Source: Gammaproteobacteria bacterium (GTDB lineage: Bacteria; Pseudomonadota; Gammaproteobacteria; Pseudomonadales; Halieaceae). Taken from it: a stretch of DNA of 64,000 nt. Under the pieces are notes generated by a model. It saw only the letters and a program-made list of their open reading frames with translations, was not told the origin of the DNA and did not search any database. The stretch lies in contig JANSYN010000002.1 in NCBI GenBank assembly GCA_024742415.1, forward strand, positions 410,384-474,383. The letters are read 5' to 3'. The position numbers and the translations under genes were made by a program. Shown piece by piece: positions 27,052 through 36,358 of this stretch (position 1 is the stretch's first letter; the number at the start of each line of letters is the position of its first letter).

Positions 27052-28578
27052 TCAGGCGACTTTTCTGGTGCGCTTCCTGGCCGCGGTGTTTTTGACCGGC
27101 GCTCTACGCGCCTTGCGCTTTTTTGGCGTGGTCTTCGCGGCAAACGCTTGCAGTGCCTCCACCAGGCGCGCGCGGTCTTCGTCGGTTTCACGGGTGCGCC
27201 GGAAAATGTGGCTGGGATGCTGTTCCCTGTCGAGCCAGAATTGGCCGCTGACTTTACCGGCTTCCGTCGCGCAGGCCAGCCAGACGATGGTGTCTGCGCC
27301 CTCCTGCGGCGTGCGCAGCAACTTGCGGGTCATGGCGTAAAACTCTGGCAGCGACTCCTCTACGCCCGGCGTGTCTGCCCAGCCAGGATGCATGGCATTG
27401 ACCACGATGCCATCAGCCTGCCAGCGCGCAGCCCACTTCTCGGTCATGATCATCAGGCCGCGCTTTGCCCGTGCGTAAGCTACTGCGCCTGAATAGCTCC
27501 CTTGTTCGCTCTGCAGGTCGTCCACGTCGATCTTCTGCGAGTACATACCACCGGACAGTACGTTCACCACCCTCGCACCGGCAGCAGCGCTGAGCAGCGG
27601 ATGCAGCTTTTCCGTTAGCACGTAAGGCGCCAGCAACAACAGGGCGAAGCTCTTTTCAAACCCCTCGTCAGTCTCCTGCCTGGGGTTGAACAGCGCCCCG
27701 GCATTATTGACCAGCACATCTACCGGCGTGCCAGCTCCCAGCAACCGATCTGCCAATGCATGCACATCTGCCAGCGAGGCCATATCACACAGCTCGATAT
27801 TGATCGGCGGACAGGCAGTTTGCGCCTCGATGATTGCGGCGGTTTTTCTGGCGCGCTCTTCACTGCGGGCCACCAGGGTCAGTTGGGCACCTCTGGCAGC
27901 AATGTCCTGCGCCGCGGCCAGGCCAATGCCGGAGGTCGCGCCCGTGATCACTACGTGCTTGCCGCGCATAGATGCCGACAACGGTTTCCACTTGCGGCGG
28001 CTCGAGCGGTACCCCAGGCGAGTAAACTTCCACAGACCCGGTAAAACCAGTTTGTCGGCCAGTGCGGTACCGCTGGAGGCCTCGGGGGGGGCGAAGTTGT
28101 CTTCAAGTGCGGCCTTCATGCCCGCCATGGCGCTGTTGCCCACGCGCTCCATCATCGGTGGATACGCCTGGGTGGCCAGCCGCATGGGCGCTGCGAAATT
28201 GAACCTGGCAATGTAACGCACGGTTGTGTCGCCTGCCTGCGCAGCGTTTTTGCCGCCAGACCTGGCTGCCCCGGAAGCGGAGCCTGCCTGTGCAGAAAAC
28301 AGAATCTCTTCCTCAGCAGTGAACACCTTGCTGTCAACGTGCATCAATATGCGGCTATCTTCCTCGATCTCCACAACGGTGTAGAGAAGCGAGAAACCTG
28401 CTTTCATATCAACGCGAAACTCGGAACCCGCCCGCACCGGGCCGGGCGTCAGCTTTGCGGCATCGCGCACCGCCGGGTCCCACTCACGGATGTTGTCGAA
28501 CTCGGTGATGTAGGCAAAGACATCACCCACGGTGCGGTTCACTTCAATCGACTTATCAAGGGTCACTTGCTTGGACAT
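27052..28578 (-). CDS. SRPBCC-SDR two-domain protein
   Basis: About 508 residues. The first 160 form a START/SRPBCC ligand-binding fold ('SIEVNRTVGDVFAYITEFDNI' region, 'GSEFRVDMK'). From about 175 to 470 there is a short-chain dehydrogenase with TGATSGIG, NNAG and Y-x3-K (YARAK). The last 30 residues are almost all Lys, Arg, Ala and Thr, like a histone tail, and may bind nucleic acid or membrane. ATG at 28578 is chosen; a TTG four codons earlier is possible. A fused lipid-binding module next to a reductase suggests a hydrophobic substrate. It is divergent from the hotdog thioesterase gene across 120 bp. Confidence 0.8.
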   Translation of the reverse strand: MSKQVTLDKSIEVNRTVGDVFAYITEFDNIREWDPAVRDAAKLTPGPVRAGSEFRVDMKAGFSLLYTVVEIEEDSRILMHVDSKVFTAEEEILFSAQAGSASGAARSGGKNAAQAGDTTVRYIARFNFAAPMRLATQAYPPMMERVGNSAMAGMKAALEDNFAPPEASSGTALADKLVLPGLWKFTRLGYRSSRRKWKPLSASMRGKHVVITGATSGIGLAAAQDIAARGAQLTLVARSEERARKTAAIIEAQTACPPINIELCDMASLADVHALADRLLGAGTPVDVLVNNAGALFNPRQETDEGFEKSFALLLLAPYVLTEKLHPLLSAAAGARVVNVLSGGMYSQKIDVDDLQSEQGSYSGAVAYARAKRGLMIMTEKWAARWQADGIVVNAMHPGWADTPGVEESLPEFYAMTRKLLRTPQEGADTIVWLACATEAGKVSGQFWLDREQHPSHIFRRTRETDEDRARLVEALQAFAAKTTPKKRKARRAPVKNTAARKRTRKVA

Positions 28579-28699
28579 TGGGTCTACCAAATAGGAGTTT
28601 AGTTCAGTTTATACGCCAAACCAGGGCTATCGGTTCAGGGCACCGCGCGGGACTTTTGGGTAAACTACCGCCCCTGTCTTCTTCAGGAACACCGCAGTT

Positions 28700-29404
28700 A
28701 TGTCCACCGAACAGATCTTTGGCCTCGAGAACCCCTTCGCCTCAGAGGATATCACGCCGCCTTTCAACGACGAGTGGGAAGCCAAACGGCGCGTCGCCAA
28801 GGCGCTGCGCAAGCTCACCGAGGCGCTGGTCACCAGCACCCCGAGCATTGCAGAGATGCAGGCCATCGCCGAGCAACTGGAAGACACCGCTACCAACTTC
28901 ACCCACTCTGAGCGCATTTATGGCCGCCGAGACTGGGCCGCCAGCGGTGCCCACGGCAACTATGGCCAGGTTTCGCACGAACTGAACCCGCTCGCCGGCT
29001 GGAGCAATCCCCTGGCACCGCCACTCAACAGCTGGATTGATGGCAAGACAGCACGCGGCACCTGCCGCTGTGGCTGGGCCTATGAAGGCCCGCCCGGCAG
29101 TGTGCACGGCGGCGTGGTTGCCGCGATTTTTGATCAGTTTCTGGGCATGGCACAGCTGATGGGTGACCAGCCCGGCATGACCGGTTACATCCACGTGAAC
29201 TATCACAACCGCACGCCGCTCAACACCGAGCTCACGCTGGAGGGCAAGTACATCAAGGTCGAGGGGCGCAAGAATTTCATTCGCGGCGAAATGTTTGCCG
29301 ACGGCGTAATGACCGCCAGCGCAGAGGGCCTGTTCGTGCAGCCCCGTGGCGGCATGAAAGCGCTCACCACGCATGAAACGGCGCTGAAAAACACTCCCCG
29401 TTAA
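28700..29404 (+). CDS. PaaI-type hotdog-fold thioesterase
   Basis: A 234-residue protein. The C-terminal 130 residues are a hotdog fold with the 'GSVHGGVVAAIFDQFLG' helix that holds the catalytic region in PaaI/4HBT thioesterases, followed by 'HVNYHNRTPLNTELTLEG'. The N-terminal 90 residues are a helical extension not usual for the family. It would hydrolyse an acyl-CoA in the cytoplasm. The stop is 10 bp from the stop of the convergent GST gene. Confidence 0.82.
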   Translation: MSTEQIFGLENPFASEDITPPFNDEWEAKRRVAKALRKLTEALVTSTPSIAEMQAIAEQLEDTATNFTHSERIYGRRDWAASGAHGNYGQVSHELNPLAGWSNPLAPPLNSWIDGKTARGTCRCGWAYEGPPGSVHGGVVAAIFDQFLGMAQLMGDQPGMTGYIHVNYHNRTPLNTELTLEGKYIKVEGRKNFIRGEMFADGVMTASAEGLFVQPRGGMKALTTHETALKNTPR

Positions 29405-29413
29405 GGGCTGCGG

Positions 29414-30154
29414 CTACTCCTCTATGCCGCCTGTCTCCGGGGCAGGTCTGGCACGCTGGTTGTACAACAGGGCAACGATACGGTTGAGCTCTTCCGGCGA
29501 CATATCTGAGTAGCTCTGGCTTTTGTCTGCGCCCACGGCCATGCCCTTTTGTAGCGCCGGTCGCTGCTCCAGTTCCCTGAGCCAGCGGTGGAAGTACTTG
29601 AACTCGCCGATGTCGATGCCCTGCGCCTCCCACCCCACAACCCACGGATAACAGGCCATGTCTGCGATGGAATAGTGGTCGCCTGCCAGGTACCGCCGGT
29701 CATACAGGCGGTTGTTCATTACCCCGTACAGCCGATGCACTTCATCATCAAAGCGACGCAAGGCGTAGGACTGGTCACCCTGTGCGTCTTTCAGACGCGC
29801 GAAGTGACCGCGCTCCCCAAACTTCGGGCCTTGATTGGCCATCTGCCACATCAGCCATTGATTGACCTCCCACTTCTGGCGCAGGTCATCGCCGCCGAAC
29901 TGGCCGTACTTCTGGGCCAGGTACATCAGGCAGGCGCCGGACTCGAACACCGCCACTGCGGCGCCTCCGTCTGCAGGCGCGTGATCAACAATCGCCGGCA
30001 TGCGATTGTTCGGACTGATTTTCAGGAAGTCATCTTCAAACTGCGCGCCGCGTCCTATCTCGCAATCAACCACGCGGTATGCAACGTTCATCTCTTCCAG
30101 CGCTATGGTGAGTTTCTTGCCGTTGGGGGTGGGCCAGTAATGTACATCGATCAT
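29414..30154 (-). CDS. glutathione S-transferase, Nu-class (YghU/YfcG)-like
   Basis: A 246-residue GST. Residues 1-85 form the thioredoxin-like domain, with 'WPTPNGKKLTIALEEMN' and 'ISPNNRMPAIVDH' matching the YfcG/YghU group, which has disulphide-bond reductase activity. The helical C-terminal domain contains 'ADMACYPWVVGWEAQGID'. Cytoplasmic. The start at 30154 matches the family start exactly (MIDVHYW). It is divergent from the Wzz-like gene. Confidence 0.9.
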   Translation of the reverse strand: MIDVHYWPTPNGKKLTIALEEMNVAYRVVDCEIGRGAQFEDDFLKISPNNRMPAIVDHAPADGGAAVAVFESGACLMYLAQKYGQFGGDDLRQKWEVNQWLMWQMANQGPKFGERGHFARLKDAQGDQSYALRRFDDEVHRLYGVMNNRLYDRRYLAGDHYSIADMACYPWVVGWEAQGIDIGEFKYFHRWLRELEQRPALQKGMAVGADKSQSYSDMSPEELNRIVALLYNQRARPAPETGGIEE

Positions 30155-30535
30155 TGCGTCTGTCTCTTATGTTGGATGGCTGTTTGGCTTGTTGGGAGTT
30201 GCACACTATAGCCCATGCCGGCGCCTGTGCTGCGCGGCGCCCGACACAGCGCCAGACCGGTTTGACTGCTTGTACGATGCGCTGTTCACAACGTCCTGCG
30301 CGAGCCTGCTTACTGCAGGCACATAAACCGCGCTAAAGCCTTGTACGGGTCGCGCCGCTGGTCGCGCGGAGCAACACGCCCTCGCGCATCTGGCATCATG
30401 CAAAGGACGAGGCTCGCCGCAATGTGACACAGTCCACAAGCGCGAGCCCGGGCCTTGCCGTGCGCCCGCGAACACGGGACGTGCCTTTGCGCAAGGGGGT
30501 ATACTGCGCCGACACCGTTTCGACGACTGCGCACT
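30155..30535. other. divergent intergenic region, 381 bp
   Basis: It lies between the GST gene and the Wzz-like gene. A TATACT at 30500-30505, about 30 bp before the Wzz start, is a likely -10 box, though no good -35 is placed. Open frames here are GC-rich nonsense; no gene is seen. Confidence 0.5.
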
Positions 30536-32083
30536 ATGAACAGGGATCCATCCCTACAGGCAATACCGCGACTCACGCGCGCCGACGGCACCTATGAGCC
30601 CGCCGAGCCGCTGGTGCGCTCTATTCGCGCAAAAATCTTTGTGCTGGCCTTTGGCATCGTCGCCGCTGCCGGCATGGTGCTCACCCTGCTGCAGCCGTCT
30701 GTTTTCCAGGCCAGTGCAACCGTGCTGATGACAGCGCCGGTTGCGATCGACGATCAGCAACAGGAAGCCAACGTGCAAAGCGTTGCCATTCAGCGGCGCA
30801 TCCTGCTGGGCAGTGAAGTCACGCAGGCGTTGCTTGCAGAGCTGGCCAACGTGACCACAGCCGACATCAACGCTGCGAAGCTGCGCGAGCTATTGCATGT
30901 TGACCCGGTGGCCGACACCAACCTGGTGGAGATGATTGCCCGCGGCGACAACGCCGAATTGCTACCCGATGTCGTCAACACATGGATTGATGTTTACCTG
31001 GAAATCCGCGCCACAGGCATACAGGAAAGCCAGCAGCAAACCCTGCGCATGGTGCGCGACCAACTGGCAGGGCTGGATGTCAAACTCGAAGAAGCGCGCG
31101 AGGCCCTGGCACTGTATCGGGCCGAACATGACATTACCTCGGCAGAGCGTCAGGAGAACGAGGTCATGTCGCGTCTGGAAGGGCTCAACAACGCGCTCAA
31201 TTCTGCGGTCGAAGCAGAAGTGCTGGCCAGGGCACGCATCGACACCATGCAAAAAGCGATCGCGAGCGGTAAAAAAATCATTCCAAAGAGCGAGCGCGAA
31301 AGTGTTGCCGCGATGGAAAACCAGTTGCGCAGCCTGGAAAACCAGCTCAAGGCACTCACCAAAAACTACACGCTGGAATACGTACGCAAACAACCCAGGT
31401 ACCGCGACATTCCGGATCGAATCGATGAACTGCGACTGGCGCTGGATGAGGTGTACTCGGAGAGTGAGCAACTGCAACTGTCGCTCGCCCAGCAGGAATA
31501 TGAGGCCGCACAAAACAGCGTGCAGCAGCTACAAAAACAATTGGAGGGCCTGGAACAGGAAGCCGCTGAGTTCACCACCATTTACGCAACCCACCAGGCG
31601 CTGGCCGAAGATCTTGCCCAGCTCGAAGAACTCAACCGACAAAGCCAGTCACGGCTGGTTGAAGTACAGGTGAACCCGGTTGAGAAGTATCCACAAGTGT
31701 CGGTGATTGATCGGCCCACTGCGCAGAGCCTGCGCCTGGGGCCAGACTACCTGCTCTGGCTGGGCGGCACCTTTGCCGCTGCGCTGCTGGCGGGCATTGC
31801 CAGTGTCTGGCTGTATGCGTTCCTCAGCCCACCCCGGCCAGAGCCTGCCTATGTCACCCTGTCCGGCGTTCACATGTATCCACAGGACGGCGCCGGGCAA
31901 CTGGGCTATACCGGCGTTGCGCCGGGGCAGTTGCCTCAGGGTGAGTCCAGGCTGCTTGCCAACGCGCACGATCAGGAACCAGCGTCCGCCGATGAAGACA
32001 ATACTACCGCCGATGGGCATGACAGCAACGCCCCCCCATCCAGCGAGGCCGATCCCCAATCCGGGCCCCACAAGCGCGACTAA
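30536..32083 (+). CDS. polysaccharide chain-length determinant (Wzz/GumC-like)
   Basis: A 515-residue PCP-type protein. A first membrane helix lies at about 33-52 and a second at about 404-426; between them is a periplasmic domain with long coiled coil (about 180-370, rich in Glu, Gln and Leu). The Wzz N-terminal motif ('PSVFQASATVLM') is present. There is no cytoplasmic Walker kinase domain; the last 90 residues are disordered and acidic. Such proteins set the length of O-antigen or exopolysaccharide. No polymerase, flippase or sugar gene lies in the window apart from a lone GT4 6 kb away. Confidence 0.8.
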   Translation: MNRDPSLQAIPRLTRADGTYEPAEPLVRSIRAKIFVLAFGIVAAAGMVLTLLQPSVFQASATVLMTAPVAIDDQQQEANVQSVAIQRRILLGSEVTQALLAELANVTTADINAAKLRELLHVDPVADTNLVEMIARGDNAELLPDVVNTWIDVYLEIRATGIQESQQQTLRMVRDQLAGLDVKLEEAREALALYRAEHDITSAERQENEVMSRLEGLNNALNSAVEAEVLARARIDTMQKAIASGKKIIPKSERESVAAMENQLRSLENQLKALTKNYTLEYVRKQPRYRDIPDRIDELRLALDEVYSESEQLQLSLAQQEYEAAQNSVQQLQKQLEGLEQEAAEFTTIYATHQALAEDLAQLEELNRQSQSRLVEVQVNPVEKYPQVSVIDRPTAQSLRLGPDYLLWLGGTFAAALLAGIASVWLYAFLSPPRPEPAYVTLSGVHMYPQDGAGQLGYTGVAPGQLPQGESRLLANAHDQEPASADEDNTTADGHDSNAPPSSEADPQSGPHKRD

Positions 32084-32138
32084 AGCTGTATAGTCGGCAG
32101 CACGGAAACCGACACTGGAGTGCGCGAGGGAGCAACCG

Positions 32139-32966
32139 ATGCCGCTACTACTCAAGATCCTGATTTACCCCATTGTGGTTTTACTGCTGGTGATCGCCGC
32201 CTTTGATATCTGGGGCGCTCTCACGCTGGGCAAAATCACACCGGATGAAAACGCCCTGATTGACCCCACGGCCAATCGCGTCGTCATGGTATTTGGTGCG
32301 ACGGGTTCCGTGGGTGATGGCCTGCTCAAGGCGGCGATGGAAGACCCGGACGTCAAGACTATTCACGTGGTCACCCGCAGCACTTCACCGCGCATAGACT
32401 CCGGGCAGGCCTCTGGACGTGTGCAGGTGCACATGCACAAAGACTTCGAAAACTACGACAGCCTGCGCCCGGTACTGCGCACAGTGAATACCGTCATGTG
32501 GGCCCTGGGCACGTCGTCACTGCAGGTTGACGAAGACACCTACACCTGGATACATGTGAACTTCCCCATTGCCTTTGTTACGACATGGCTAGAAGAGCGC
32601 ACCGAGGGGCCGATGTCGTTCCATAATGTCACCGGCATGGGCACCGACCCCGAGGGCGATCAACGCTGGGCGCGCGACAAGGGCGGTACAGAACTGCAGG
32701 TAGCGAAGATGGCCGAAGGCACGGGCCTGCGCGGCTTCGGTTACCGCTCCGCCTTCGTCCGGCCAACCAGCGAGCAATCCAATGTGTTGACCTACACCCT
32801 GGAGTTTCTGCTTAAACCCGGCAAGCTGGTGATACCGGGCAAATCACTGGGCCAGGCCATGCTGGAGATCAGCGCGCGCACCCAGGAGTTGCCCAACGGC
32901 ACGCTCATCGACAACGCGGACAGCATTGCCTACGCCCGGGCCTACCAACAGCGGCAGATGCAGTAA
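32139..32966 (+). CDS. membrane-anchored NAD(P)-binding Rossmann protein
   Basis: A 275-residue protein with an N-terminal membrane helix (residues 4-26) and an atypical SDR/NmrA-like Rossmann domain beginning with 'VVMVFGATGSVGDGLL' (G-x-x-G-x-x-G). A S-x-x-H-N-V-T-G segment replaces the usual catalytic Ser strand; a Y-x3-K pair is not evident, so it may bind NAD(P) without classical reductase activity. GAGGGAG lies six bases before the ATG. It follows the Wzz-like gene by 55 bp and may be co-transcribed. Confidence 0.75.
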   Translation: MPLLLKILIYPIVVLLLVIAAFDIWGALTLGKITPDENALIDPTANRVVMVFGATGSVGDGLLKAAMEDPDVKTIHVVTRSTSPRIDSGQASGRVQVHMHKDFENYDSLRPVLRTVNTVMWALGTSSLQVDEDTYTWIHVNFPIAFVTTWLEERTEGPMSFHNVTGMGTDPEGDQRWARDKGGTELQVAKMAEGTGLRGFGYRSAFVRPTSEQSNVLTYTLEFLLKPGKLVIPGKSLGQAMLEISARTQELPNGTLIDNADSIAYARAYQQRQMQ

Positions 32967-33083
32967 GCTCGGTGCAGCGTTGCCGGTCATCGCAGCAAGG
33001 CGTGCCTGCCGCTGGCCAGATGGGGTAGCGCACGGCGCAACGTTGCAGGCCCCGCGGCAGCGTCAGTGCGCCGCCATAGCAGG

Positions 33084-33653
33084 CTAGTCGGTGCCGCGTT
33101 CGGCGGCATCCCTGGCGGCAAATTCAGCGTAGGCCTGCGCGGTGCCCTGGGCCATTTTGTCACCGTCAAAGGGAATCGACATCTCCGGGGTGAACTCCAG
33201 CACCACGCGCTCCGGCGTATCGAGAAAGCGAATAAACATTTGCGGGTCCAGCCCCTGGGTAAATTCGTTGCCCTCGTCCTGCCGCCCTTCTGCGGCCATC
33301 CCTTGGGCCAGCAGGCCGTACATCCACCGCTTGGTGTCCTGGTCATCGTGAATCACCGTATGACCTTTATAGGTGACCGTCTTGCCGCCACCCATGGGGG
33401 TGCCCTTACTGGTGATGACGATGGAGGAGCGGCCATCACGCGCGATCGCCTTGATGCGCACACGCTCTCGCGTGGCCGTCATCCAGATTTTCCCGTCCAC
33501 CGGCACATATGCCGTGGTGACACCCAGCGGGTGGCCTGACTTGTTCGCCCAGATGAAGGTACACTCGCCACCGGTTTGCACCAGTTCCTGCTCGCGCTCC
33601 GGGTCCAGCCGATAACGCTTTACGTCATCGTAATTTACCGCCTGTTCGCTCAT
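33084..33653 (-). CDS. pyridoxamine 5'-phosphate oxidase family protein
   Basis: A 189-residue flavin-binding split-barrel protein. 'VNYDDVKRYRLDPEREQEL', 'TTAYVPVDGKIWMTATRERVRIKAI' and 'RSSIVITSKG' are typical of the PNPOx-like/F420-binding group rather than true PdxH. It probably reduces or binds a flavin or deazaflavin; substrate unknown. GAGGT lies seven bases before the ATG. Single leftward gene, divergent from the DUF4382-like lipoprotein gene. Confidence 0.78.
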   Translation of the reverse strand: MSEQAVNYDDVKRYRLDPEREQELVQTGGECTFIWANKSGHPLGVTTAYVPVDGKIWMTATRERVRIKAIARDGRSSIVITSKGTPMGGGKTVTYKGHTVIHDDQDTKRWMYGLLAQGMAAEGRQDEGNEFTQGLDPQMFIRFLDTPERVVLEFTPEMSIPFDGDKMAQGTAQAYAEFAARDAAERGTD

Positions 33654-33778
33654 GTGGTTACCTCATTGTTATTGCAATCATCATAGCCCTGATGCAGGGG
33701 AAATCGCCACACCTGCAATGGGCGATGCCACATAGTAAGATGCAATCTGGTCACCCGCGCTGAAAGAGTGAAAAGCCG

Positions 33779-34801
33779 ATGAAACCCCTGCTACTCGCCG
33801 CCACATCACTGCTGATTTTCGCCACTCCGTTGTTTTTATCCGGATGCACCTGTGGCTTCGATTGCTCCAGCGATGACGACGACCCCTCCCGCAGCGTGCC
33901 CTTTGACCTGGCCCTTTCGGGGGCTTTACTCGAAGGGGTCAAGGAGGTTGTCATAGAGGTCGAAGCCATCACGCTGACGCGCAGCGCAGAGGATGGCGGC
34001 AACGTGGTCATCGATGAATTCACGCTTGACGCCAATGCGCCGGTCGATTCTTTCACGATGAACCTGCTTGATTACGCCGGTGAGGCCAGTCTGCCGGTGA
34101 TTGACGGGTTCAGCGTCAGCGCAGGCGACTACAACAGCGTGCAACTCTCGCTCAGCAGTATCAGCGGCGATTCCTATGTGCTGCGCGAGGACGATCAGCA
34201 GTTTGACCTGCTCGTGACCAACAACCGCCTCTCGCTTGCCGGTGTACGACTGACCGAAGACGACGAAAGCTATACCGTAAAGTTCGAGCTGGCGCGCGCG
34301 CTGACGTTTGAGTCCGCCAACGAAAACTACCGACTGTCTGATGATGGCGTGCGCGTTGTCGATAACACGCGCGATGCCCGCATTATAGGTGTGGTCGAAG
34401 AGGCATTGCTCGATGCAGCGCAAAGCTGCGCAGACAAGGACAACCCCGACACGTTCAACCGCGTCTATCTTTACCAGGGCCGCGACCTCGATGCAGCCAG
34501 CCTGGCGGATGTCTTTCGCTCCAACAGTGGCCCGGAAATACCCGACGGCGCGTTAGCGCCCTACGCGATAGACCTCGTTACCGGTGATTCCCGAACAGGC
34601 GTATGGGCCTATGCCCTGGCCTATCTGCCGCCCGGCGATTACACGCTGGCGTTTACCTGCAATAGCGAAGACGACGACGCCCTCGACTACGACGGCCTGG
34701 TGATTCCCTTGCCGCAGGAGCAGCGTTATGAGTTAACACTCTCCAGCAATGAAGTTGCTACCTGCAACCTGGCCGTTTCTGCGCAATGTATTGACGATTG
34801 A
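33779..34801 (+). CDS. DUF4382-like lipoprotein
   Basis: A 340-residue acidic lipoprotein. The signal ends at C23 (FLSGC). Residues about 40-190 match the DUF4382 pattern: 'DLALSGALLEGVKEVVIEVEAI', a 'D-Y-x-S-V-Q-L' strand, and 'VKFELARAL'. The C-terminal half is a second beta-rich domain with several Cys. The function is unknown; DUF4382 proteins often bear an Ig-like carbohydrate-binding fold. It sits 27 bp before the FAH-family gene and may share its transcript. Confidence 0.72.
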   Translation: MKPLLLAATSLLIFATPLFLSGCTCGFDCSSDDDDPSRSVPFDLALSGALLEGVKEVVIEVEAITLTRSAEDGGNVVIDEFTLDANAPVDSFTMNLLDYAGEASLPVIDGFSVSAGDYNSVQLSLSSISGDSYVLREDDQQFDLLVTNNRLSLAGVRLTEDDESYTVKFELARALTFESANENYRLSDDGVRVVDNTRDARIIGVVEEALLDAAQSCADKDNPDTFNRVYLYQGRDLDAASLADVFRSNSGPEIPDGALAPYAIDLVTGDSRTGVWAYALAYLPPGDYTLAFTCNSEDDDALDYDGLVIPLPQEQRYELTLSSNEVATCNLAVSAQCIDD

Positions 34802-34828
34802 TCGCCAGCACGTGCACCCGGTGAGCCG

Positions 34829-35443
34829 ATGAACAGCGTAGTCTTTGATGGCCGGCCGGTCGTCCCGTCAAAAATCATCTGCATAGGGCGCAATTTTGCA
34901 GCACACGCCGCAGAGCTCGGCAATGCCGTTCCCGAGGCGATGGTCGTTTTTCTCAAGCCCAACTCTGCCATCGGACAAACCCTGCGTTCCACCTGGGCCG
35001 GTGAAGCGCTGCATTACGAGACCGAGATCTGTTTTCTGGTGCGCGCCGGCCGCTATGCCGGCGTCGGGGTGGGGCTGGACCTGACGCGGCGCGCATTGCA
35101 ATCTGAGCTGAAGGAAAAAGGCCTGCCCTGGGAGCGCGCCAAAGCCTTCAATGGCAGTGCGGTTTTCAGCGCGTTTACCAGATTCAATGCTGATCCTGCC
35201 GACCTGCACGTTCAACTTGAGGTGGACGGCCAGTGCCGGCAGCAGGGGCATGTCAGCCAGATGCTCTACAAACCCGACACGCTTCTACAGGGCGTGCAGC
35301 AAGAGTTCTGCTTACAGGACAACGACATCATCATGACTGGCACCCCCGAAGGCGTCGGTGCTGTCAGCCCAGGCAGTCACTACCGTGCGCAGGTCAGTGC
35401 GGGGAATACCACCCTGGCCACCGCGTCCTGGCAGGCCCTGTAG
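34829..35443 (+). CDS. fumarylacetoacetate hydrolase family protein
   Basis: A 204-residue single-domain FAH protein, close to the usual length of 200-220 for YcgM-type enzymes. It has 'IICIGRNFAAHAAELG', the metal ligands E-x-E in 'HYETEICFLV', and the final 'MTGTPEGVG' loop. Members act as acylpyruvases or oxaloacetate decarboxylases. Its downstream neighbour is an HNH nuclease, 98 bp away. Confidence 0.88.
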   Translation: MNSVVFDGRPVVPSKIICIGRNFAAHAAELGNAVPEAMVVFLKPNSAIGQTLRSTWAGEALHYETEICFLVRAGRYAGVGVGLDLTRRALQSELKEKGLPWERAKAFNGSAVFSAFTRFNADPADLHVQLEVDGQCRQQGHVSQMLYKPDTLLQGVQQEFCLQDNDIIMTGTPEGVGAVSPGSHYRAQVSAGNTTLATASWQAL

Positions 35444-35540
35444 CGCCCCTGTCCAACCGGCACCGGCGTAGCCACCGCTGCGCGATTGTGCTGATCATGA
35501 AATTGCAGTAGCTTAAGCGGAATTCGACGGGTGGGAGACC

Positions 35541-36089
35541 ATGCAAACGATTCTGCGTTTGGACCTCGCCGGCCAGCCGCGCGGCTGGATCACGCTGCAC
35601 GAGGCCATTACTGCCTACGCCAAGGGCGACGTTGTCTATGGCATCGGCTCTGCCCTGCCTCCGGTGTTTGGTGGGTACAGCCGCAGCGGCGCGCGTTCGC
35701 GCATCGACCTCCAGCCTATCGTTGCCATACAGGGCAGAATCGTACAGCGCTTTACACCACCGCTGTGCAACCGCACGCTGTTTCGTCGCGACGATCACCG
35801 CTGTCTGTACTGCGGCTGCCAGTTCCCACGGTCTGACCTCACGCGCGATCATGTTCTGCCGACCTCTCGCGGCGGCACGGACCGCTGGGAAAACGTCGTC
35901 GCCGCCTGCAAACGCTGTAACTGGCAGAAGGACAATCGCACCCCTGAAGAAGCCCACATGCCGCTGCTGGCCGTTCCCTTTCGACCCAATCCCTCGGAGT
36001 GGCACTTCCTGGCCAAGGATCGCATCCTGGCTGACCAGATGGACTACCTGTCCCGACAGTTTCGCGCCGAGCGCGACTGGGCCGCTTAA
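35541..36089 (+). CDS. HNH endonuclease
   Basis: A 182-residue protein with a classical HNH nuclease core in the second half: C-x-x-C ('CLYCGCQF'), 'TRDHVLPTSRGG' with the catalytic His, 'WENVVAAC', a second C-x-x-C ('CKRC') and 'NWQKDNRTP'. This is the group found as free-standing nucleases in many gammaproteobacteria, about 180-190 residues long. The target and role are unknown. GGGAG lies five to six bases before the ATG. It is followed by a short tandem array and the moxR operon. Confidence 0.9.
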   Translation: MQTILRLDLAGQPRGWITLHEAITAYAKGDVVYGIGSALPPVFGGYSRSGARSRIDLQPIVAIQGRIVQRFTPPLCNRTLFRRDDHRCLYCGCQFPRSDLTRDHVLPTSRGGTDRWENVVAACKRCNWQKDNRTPEEAHMPLLAVPFRPNPSEWHFLAKDRILADQMDYLSRQFRAERDWAA

Positions 36090-36184
36090 AACGCACGTTC
36101 AGGTCGTATACACTGGTTCTCAAGTGAAGATCTCGAGTGAACGTCTACATTGCGGTCCTGGATCAGGGGCTGACTTGATGGACA

Positions 36185-36236
36185 TGCGTGATGGCTGTAC
36201 GTGATGGCTATACGTGATGGCTATACGTGATGGGAA
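36185..36236. repeat. short tandem array, 4 x 13 bp
   Basis: Four adjacent copies of a 13 bp unit TACGTGATGGCTA, with the two middle copies identical. It begins about 170 bp upstream of moxR. Confidence 0.92.
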
Positions 36237-36358
36237 TGCACTGATGTTCACGCAGTGGCGGTCAACCGGCAGCAGCTGGCAGCGCCACGCCGGCAATACA
36301 ACCAGCAACACCTGTTTTTCACGCGCATGCCGCGCAGCGTTCAGCGAAGGAGCCCAAC

